Made by a program: the position numbers and the translations under genes. Below the pieces are notes generated by a model. That model worked only from the letters and a program-made list of their open reading frames with translations, ran no database searches and had not been told where the DNA came from. Shown one piece after another: positions 6,598-10,114 of a stretch of DNA of 10,114 nucleotides (position 1 is its first letter; each line of letters begins with the position of its first letter). Origin of the DNA: an uncultured Bacillota bacterium (GTDB lineage: Bacteria; Bacillota; Dehalobacteriia; UBA4068); assembly GCA_934427095.1 (NCBI GenBank), contig CAKRYM010000035.1, forward strand, positions 1 to 10,114, given 5' to 3'.

Positions 6598-7089
6598 ATG
6601 GATTTGATCGTTTGCGTTGACCGCAATTGGGGAATCGGCAGCAAAGGACAGCTTCTTTGCCCGATTTCCGCAGATTTACAGCGCTTTAAACAGCTTACCC
6701 TAGGAAAAACCATCTTATACGGAGATAAAACCATGGCCACTTTCCCCCACGGCAAGCCTTTGCCCAAACGGGAAAATATTGTTTTGGCTGCAGATCCTGC
6801 CTTTACCGTAGAAGGCGCCACCGTGGTACATTCCCTGGAGGAGCTTCTGGCTTTGGTAAACGATAAGGAAGACGTTTATGTGGCTGGAGGCGCGTCTGTT
6901 TATCGGCAATTGCTGCCCTATTGCCATTTGGCATACGTCACGCGTCTCAGCAAAGCTTTTCCCGCAGACGCCTGGTTCCCGGATTTAAGCCAGAAGCCGG
7001 AATGGCAATTGCGGGAAGTATCAGAGGAATATCCCCATGAGGATTTTACTTACCGCTTCTCCGTGTACGAAAATTCCTCTCTTTTCTGA
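6598..7089 (+). CDS. folA: Dihydrofolate reductase
   Basis: Reduces dihydrofolate to tetrahydrofolate, recycling the product of ThyA. The 163-residue length is normal. Recognisable parts: VDRNWGIG (7-14), catalytic acid D26 in SADL, GKPLPKR with R58 (the folate-carboxylate arginine, E. coli R57), and VAGGASVYRQLLP, the conserved Gly-Gly cofactor loop. Two positions are unusual. The GR(x)T cofactor motif reads GDKT, so the arginine that contacts the NADPH 2'-phosphate in E. coli (R44) is D43. The residue matching E. coli W22 is C21. The fold still looks complete, so I infer an active enzyme with possibly altered cofactor or inhibitor binding. AGGAGG at 6586-6591 is 6 bases from the ATG. It is probably cotranscribed with thyA. 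No convincing terminator follows. Confidence 0.95.
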   Translation: MDLIVCVDRNWGIGSKGQLLCPISADLQRFKQLTLGKTILYGDKTMATFPHGKPLPKRENIVLAADPAFTVEGATVVHSLEELLALVNDKEDVYVAGGASVYRQLLPYCHLAYVTRLSKAFPADAWFPDLSQKPEWQLREVSEEYPHEDFTYRFSVYENSSLF

Positions 7090-7097
7090 TAAATTCC

Positions 7098-7126
7098 TTG
7101 CCCAGGGAAATGATCCGGTGTATAAT
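7098..7126 (+). promoter_or_regulatory. Sigma-A type promoter for ilvE
   Basis: TTGCCC at 7098-7103 and a perfect TATAAT at 7121-7126 are 17 bases apart. The expected start is near 7133, giving a leader of about 88 bases. I looked for T-box features there and did not find them. Confidence 0.75.
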
Positions 7127-7129
7127 GCA

Positions 7130-7148
7130 GGTATATCGTTGCTATACC
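7130..7148 (+). promoter_or_regulatory. Palindrome at the ilvE transcription start
   Basis: GGTATA (7130-7135) and TATACC (7143-7148) are perfect inverted copies with a 7-base spacer, immediately downstream of the -10 element. The location fits a repressor operator or a 5'-end hairpin. The repeat is seen directly and the role is inferred. Confidence 0.35.
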
Positions 7149-7220
7149 CCGTTGTTTGTTTTGTCTAGGGGTTAACCGGATAAATTTTTTGCGATATTAA
7201 TAAACAGGAGGCTTTCTTCT

Positions 7221-8288
7221 ATGGAAATCAGAATCGAACGTAGCAAAAATCTGAAAGCCAAACCCGATTGGAATAAGCCCTTGGGGTTCGGCAGTGTGTT
7301 TACTGACCATATGTTCCTCATGGACTATGACGAAGGTCAGGGCTGGCATGATGCCCGTATTGTACCTTTTGGTAATTTGTGCTATCACCCCGCGGCCTGC
7401 GTTTTCCATTATGGCGTAGAAATCTTTGAAGGTATGAAGGCTTATAAAGCCGAAGACGGTCGTGTCTTACTGTTTAGACCGGACGCCAATGCCCGCCGGA
7501 TGAACCGCTCCGCGGAACGCCTGTGCATCCCCACCATCCCGGTAGAAGATTTCGTCCAGGCTGTGCGTCAGTTGGTGGATATTGAACGGGATTGGGTACC
7601 GGACAAAAAGGATATGTCCCTCTACATCCGTCCCACCATTGTTGCAACAGAACCCCATTTGGGCGTTTCCTGCTCTAAGAGCTATACCTTCTTCATTATT
7701 GTCTGCCCGGTAGGCGCCTATTATCCGGAAGGGTTGAACCCGGTAAAGATTTATGTGGAAGATACCATGAGCCGCGCTGCCATCGGTGGTACTGGCTTCT
7801 GCAAATGCGGCGGCAACTATGCAGCCTCCCTCTTAGCCCAAGTCAATGCGCATGCCGCAGGATATTCTCAGGTACTGTGGTTAGATGGTGCAGAACATAA
7901 ATATCTGGATGAAGTGGGCACCATGAACTTCATGCTGAAAATTGATGGGGAAATCCTCACCCCCAGTCTGGATTCTGGTTCCATTCTGCCTGGCATCACC
8001 CGGGACAGCATCTTAACCATGTTGCGGGAATGGGGCTACAAAGCCACTGAACGCCTGATTACCCTGGAAGAAGTAAAGGAAGCCGCGGAAAACGGCAAGC
8101 TGGAAGAAGCTTGGGGCACTGGTACCGCAGCAGTCATCTCCCCTGTGGGCGAGCTGAATATTCATAACAAGAGCTATATCTTGAGCGGCGGTAAAATCGG
8201 TGAGCTTTCCCAGAAACTTTATGACAGCCTCACTGATATTCAGTGGGGTCGGGTCAAAGACACCCACGGTTGGGGCGTGGAAATCTAA
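7221..8288 (+). CDS. ilvE: Branched-chain amino acid aminotransferase (eukaryotic-like class)
   Basis: A PLP-dependent fold-type IV aminotransferase that interconverts leucine, isoleucine and valine with their 2-oxo acids using glutamate/2-oxoglutarate. At 355 residues, with an N-terminal part reading FGSVFTDHMFLMDYDEGQGW, it belongs to the longer class that includes the mammalian enzymes and many Bacillota, not the shorter E. coli class. The PLP lysine is K195 in KCGGNYAAS, flanked by C194 and C196. E231 in YLDEVGTMN is the expected cofactor-ring contact. Later conserved parts are LPGITRDSIL, GTGTAAVISPV and the LTDIQWGR C-terminus. AGGAGG at 7206-7211 is 9 bases from the ATG. It has its own promoter and terminator, and no other branched-chain biosynthesis gene is nearby. 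Confidence 0.96.
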   Translation: MEIRIERSKNLKAKPDWNKPLGFGSVFTDHMFLMDYDEGQGWHDARIVPFGNLCYHPAACVFHYGVEIFEGMKAYKAEDGRVLLFRPDANARRMNRSAERLCIPTIPVEDFVQAVRQLVDIERDWVPDKKDMSLYIRPTIVATEPHLGVSCSKSYTFFIIVCPVGAYYPEGLNPVKIYVEDTMSRAAIGGTGFCKCGGNYAASLLAQVNAHAAGYSQVLWLDGAEHKYLDEVGTMNFMLKIDGEILTPSLDSGSILPGITRDSILTMLREWGYKATERLITLEEVKEAAENGKLEEAWGTGTAAVISPVGELNIHNKSYILSGGKIGELSQKLYDSLTDIQWGRVKDTHGWGVEI

Positions 8289-8301
8289 TCCAAGAAAGAC
8301 A

Positions 8302-8340
8302 AAACAAGGCCGGTAGTTACACCGGCCTTGTTTCTACTCT
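8302..8340 (+). terminator. Terminator after ilvE
   Basis: A 13-bp perfect stem (8302-8314 with 8321-8333) encloses the loop AGTTAC. The following tract is only partly T-rich (TTTCTACTCT, starting inside the stem), so readthrough into mscL is possible. Confidence 0.75.
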
Positions 8341-8361
8341 AAGCGAAAGTCCGTGATTTCG

Positions 8362-8868
8362 ATGAACGATAAAACGACAGCGTATGATAGCATGGAAAAA
8401 AATATGGAAAAACAGGCCAAAAAGGCAAGAGGCTTGGTGCGGGAATTTAAGGAATTTATCTCCCGAGGAAATGTGGTTGACCTGGCCGTAGGCGTTATTG
8501 TGGGCACTTCCTTTACAGCCATTGTTAATTCTTTGGTCAACGATATCGTCATGCCAGCCGTAGGTTGCCTGATTGGCGGCATTAACTTTACCGGGCTAAA
8601 ATTGGTCATTACCCCAGCCACGGCTTCCACAGCGGAGGCAGCCATTTATTATGGCAACTTTATTCAAAGCGTGGTCAATTTTCTGTCCACAGCCCTGGTG
8701 GTCTTTATTATGGTTAAAGCCATCAACAGCTTTCATAAGAAAAAAGAAACGCCGCCGCCGGAACCACCGAAACCCAGCGAGGAAGTTTTGCTTCTGCAAG
8801 AGATTCGGGATTTGTTAAAAGAACAAAACATGACGAAACAAGAAGGCTACTCCCAAGAAAGGGAGTAG
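8362..8868 (+). CDS. mscL: Large-conductance mechanosensitive channel MscL
   Basis: A homopentameric inner-membrane channel that opens under membrane tension to release solutes in hypo-osmotic shock. Numbered from the ATG at 8362 (168 residues): charged N-terminal extension; EFKEFISRGNVVDLAVG (29-45), the amphipathic first helix and start of TM1 (about 37-62); the conserved NDIVMP turn; loop 75-97; TM2 about 98-124; a basic KKK patch, a proline-rich linker, and the C-terminal bundle helix VLLLQEIRDLLKEQ (142-155). The start is uncertain. GTG 8353 and ATGs 8362, 8392 and 8404 are all in frame, and none has a good ribosome binding site. 8404 gives a length closest to E. coli MscL, while longer N-termini occur in clostridial homologues. 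No clear promoter was seen, so readthrough from ilvE may contribute. The last codons lie inside a terminator stem. Confidence 0.93.
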   Translation: MNDKTTAYDSMEKNMEKQAKKARGLVREFKEFISRGNVVDLAVGVIVGTSFTAIVNSLVNDIVMPAVGCLIGGINFTGLKLVITPATASTAEAAIYYGNFIQSVVNFLSTALVVFIMVKAINSFHKKKETPPPEPPKPSEEVLLLQEIRDLLKEQNMTKQEGYSQERE

Positions 8869-8878
8869 CCTTTTCTTT
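8843..8878. terminator. Bidirectional terminator shared by mscL and lysR
   Basis: AAGGCTACTCCC (8843-8854) pairs with GGGAGTAGCCTT (8861-8872) around the loop AAGAAA. A T-rich tract follows on the plus strand and a weaker one (CTTGTTT) on the minus strand. The mscL stop TAG at 8866-8868 lies inside the right arm, so the left arm is coding. The lysR stop is 10 bases beyond the stem. Confidence 0.85.
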
Positions 8879-8881
8879 TGC

Positions 8882-9787
8882 TTATTTTTGGCCTTTTGTC
8901 ATGCGTTCTTGCGTAAATTGATAAAATTCCCGAGAAATACCCAAAAGGCGGCTTTTTTTCCGGCGCATCAGATATAGGTTTCGTACAGCGCCGCCAATAA
9001 GGGGAAAAGCTAAGAGATGCCCGTCTTGCAGGGAATCTGCCGCAGCTCGTTCCGACATTACAGAAATGCCCATACCAGCAGTGACTGCATGTTTAATGGC
9101 CAAATGATCCTCCATGACCGCAACCACATTGGGATTTTTCCCAGGGCATTGCTTACGCAGATATTCCAAAAATTCTCTTCTGGTGCCAGAGCCGCTTTCC
9201 CGTAAAATCATAGGCGCAGTAAACAAGCGCTCCATGGGGAAGCCCTCTTCTTGATTAAGCTCTTTATACTCCGGTGAATTCGGGGTAATCACCACCAAAC
9301 GATCAGAAGCAATGGGCTGATATTCGCACTCTGAATCCTGAGAACAGAAACCGCTAAAGCCAATATCTGCCTGCTGCTCCTTTAGCTTACGCCCTACCTC
9401 CATGCTATCGCAAAAAATCAAATTAATTTTCACATCGCTATGAAGCCGTTGGAAACTAGACAGTAATTCCGGTAAAAGATATTGAGCGGGAACAGAGGAA
9501 GCGGCAATGCGCAATTGGTTTTCACTGGGATGATCCCGTGTCAATTGATTTAAAATGCATTCCCGTTGATGCAAAGCAGATAGCGCGTATTCATAAAGAA
9601 TACGCCCACCGTCCGTACAATGTACACCTTTGCTGCTGCGAATCAGCAATTGCTGCCCCAACTCATTTTCTAATGCGTTAATATGCGCCGTTACCGCAGG
9701 CTGAGAAAGATACAGCCTTTCACCAGCTCGAGAAAAGCTACCGGTTTCTACAATGGCGACTAAAATTTCCAACTGCCGGAATTCCAT
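8882..9787 (-). CDS. LysR-family transcriptional regulator
   Basis: A DNA-binding regulator of 301 residues, a standard length. The N-terminal winged helix-turn-helix (about 1-60) begins MEFRQLEILVAIVETGSFS and contains LSQPAVTAHINALENELG, the recognition region. An effector-binding domain of periplasmic-binding-protein fold follows, about 90-295. The start at 9787 is chosen because homologues begin M(E/D)FRQLE and an AGGA precedes it by 4 bases. An in-frame ATG at 9841 would add 18 residues unlike the family. The overall wording (AASSVPAQYLLPELL, DRLVVITPNSPEY) reminds me of the clostridial LysR group annotated with selenium metabolism, but this is memory, not a search. No target gene is divergent from it: the next gene upstream is on the same strand. 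It is convergent with mscL. Confidence 0.93.
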   Translation of the reverse strand: MEFRQLEILVAIVETGSFSRAGERLYLSQPAVTAHINALENELGQQLLIRSSKGVHCTDGGRILYEYALSALHQRECILNQLTRDHPSENQLRIAASSVPAQYLLPELLSSFQRLHSDVKINLIFCDSMEVGRKLKEQQADIGFSGFCSQDSECEYQPIASDRLVVITPNSPEYKELNQEEGFPMERLFTAPMILRESGSGTRREFLEYLRKQCPGKNPNVVAVMEDHLAIKHAVTAGMGISVMSERAAADSLQDGHLLAFPLIGGAVRNLYLMRRKKSRLLGISREFYQFTQERMTKGQK

Positions 9788-9870
9788 AATGTCCTGCTTA
9801 TCCCTTTCCTTAGCCTGTCCGATCCAGGCACATGGGTACATTAACCCACTATTTTCTACTTACTCTGCTT

Positions 9871-9899
9871 ATCATATCCTTTTCTTGTTGCTCATGCAA
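9871..9899 (-). promoter_or_regulatory. Sigma-A type promoter for lysR
   Basis: On the minus strand TTGCAT (9894-9899) and TATGAT (9871-9876) are 17 bases apart. The expected start near 9865 gives a leader of about 75 bases. Confidence 0.65.
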
Positions 9900-9909
9900 G
9901 AATTATTTT

Positions 9910-9935
9910 ATTTTACAATTTACCTATTGTAAAAT
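9910..9935. promoter_or_regulatory. Inverted repeat upstream of the lysR promoter, possible LysR-type box
   Basis: ATTTTACAAT (9910-9919) and ATTGTAAAAT (9926-9935) are perfect 10-bp inverted copies with a 6-base spacer. The repeat ends 10 bases upstream of the lysR -35 element and is AT-rich with the T-N11-A pattern LysR proteins favour. Autoregulation is a reasonable inference. It is not followed by a T run and does not look like a terminator. Confidence 0.5.
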
Positions 9936-9967
9936 TATTTTTTTCGATATTTTTTGCAAAGCCGAAA

Positions 9968-10005
9968 TAAGAAGAAAAGACAGGATATCCTGTCTTTTCT
10001 TCTTA
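9968..10005 (-). terminator. Perfect 38-base palindrome, terminator of the gene entering from the right
   Basis: Positions 9968-9986 are the exact reverse complement of 9987-10005, with GATATC at the centre. The outer arms are purine- or pyrimidine-rich, so on either strand the core AGACAGGATATCCTGTCT is followed by a T-rich stretch (TTCTTCTT). It includes the TAA of the minus-strand gene at 10003-10005. It can act in both directions. Confidence 0.75.
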
Positions 10006-10114
10006 GGCTTCTTCGTTATTTTGCTGTTCCGGCTCGTCTTTATCCACGACTGTAACATAAATTTCCTGCATTTTGGCGTCCAACGCCGCACTGATTTCTG
10101 CGCAACCCTTTAAT
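10003..10114 (-). CDS. C-terminal end of an unidentified protein (partial)
   Basis: An open frame on the minus strand enters from the right edge and gives 36 residues before TAA at 10003-10005. It starts LKGCAEISAALDAKMQEIYV and ends in an acidic, Gln/Asn-rich tail, EPEQQNNEEA. Support for a real gene: the stop is followed directly by a strong terminator, and the charged tail looks like a genuine C-terminus. I do not recognise the family. It lies upstream of lysR on the same strand but is separated from it by the terminator and the lysR promoter. Confidence 0.6.
   Translation of the reverse strand, partial: LKGCAEISAALDAKMQEIYVTVVDKDEPEQQNNEEA

Noticed and set aside
7127..7220. T-box or attenuator in the ilvE leader
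   Set aside because: About 90 bases is too short for a T-box, no T-box consensus or terminator was seen, and the only other pairing (ACCCC/GGGGT) is 5 bp with a long loop.
9832..10113. Plus-strand open frame of 93 codons at the right end
   Set aside because: It crosses the lysR promoter, the inverted repeat and the palindromic terminator, is extremely Phe/Ile/Leu-rich because of AT-rich DNA, and lacks a ribosome binding site.

Overview
This is an ordinary chromosomal window from a bacterium of the Bacillota, most likely a clostridial-type anaerobe. The case rests on canonical AGGAGG ribosome binding sites, sigma-A style promoters, a clostridial-type thymidylate synthase and S21 protein, and an OmpR-type regulator/kinase pair beside a membrane-anchored HtrA. 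Base composition by eye is close to balanced. A Peptococcaceae-like origin is a guess from remembered protein similarity only. I see no mobile element, CRISPR array, tRNA, rRNA or phage gene.

Layout. (1) 1-1263, plus strand: the 3' part of a PlsC-type acyltransferase with a zinc ribbon, then a HIT-family nucleotide hydrolase. (2) 1304-1616, plus: rpsU (ribosomal protein S21) as its own transcription unit, with promoter, a leader hairpin, a GTG start and a strong terminator. (3) 1651-5428, minus: htrA, then a response regulator, then a sensor kinase, ending in a terminator that faces the rpsU terminator. This reads as one envelope-stress module with possible extra promotion before the regulator. 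(4) 5429-5735: a divergent control region. (5) 5736-7089, plus: thyA and folA, a coupled dTMP/folate pair. (6) 7098-8340, plus: ilvE with its own promoter, a small palindrome near the expected transcription start, and a terminator. (7) 8362-8868, plus: mscL, whose last codons form the left side of a terminator shared with the convergent lysR. (8) 8882-9935, minus: a LysR-type regulator with a clear promoter and an inverted repeat just upstream. (9) 9968-10113, minus: the tail of an unidentified gene ending in a perfect palindromic terminator.

How the genes work together. ThyA consumes methylene-tetrahydrofolate and makes dihydrofolate, which FolA reduces, so their pairing is metabolic. HtrA and the two-component pair probably form a surface protein quality-control circuit. 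The others are independent housekeeping units.

The window does not hold a clear undescribed system. The points most worth checking are the htrA/two-component module, two altered positions in the FolA active site, and several unexplained inverted repeats in leaders and promoters. Three starts differ from the longest open frame (thyA at 5736, lysR at 9787, rpsU at GTG 1391), and mscL's start is uncertain.
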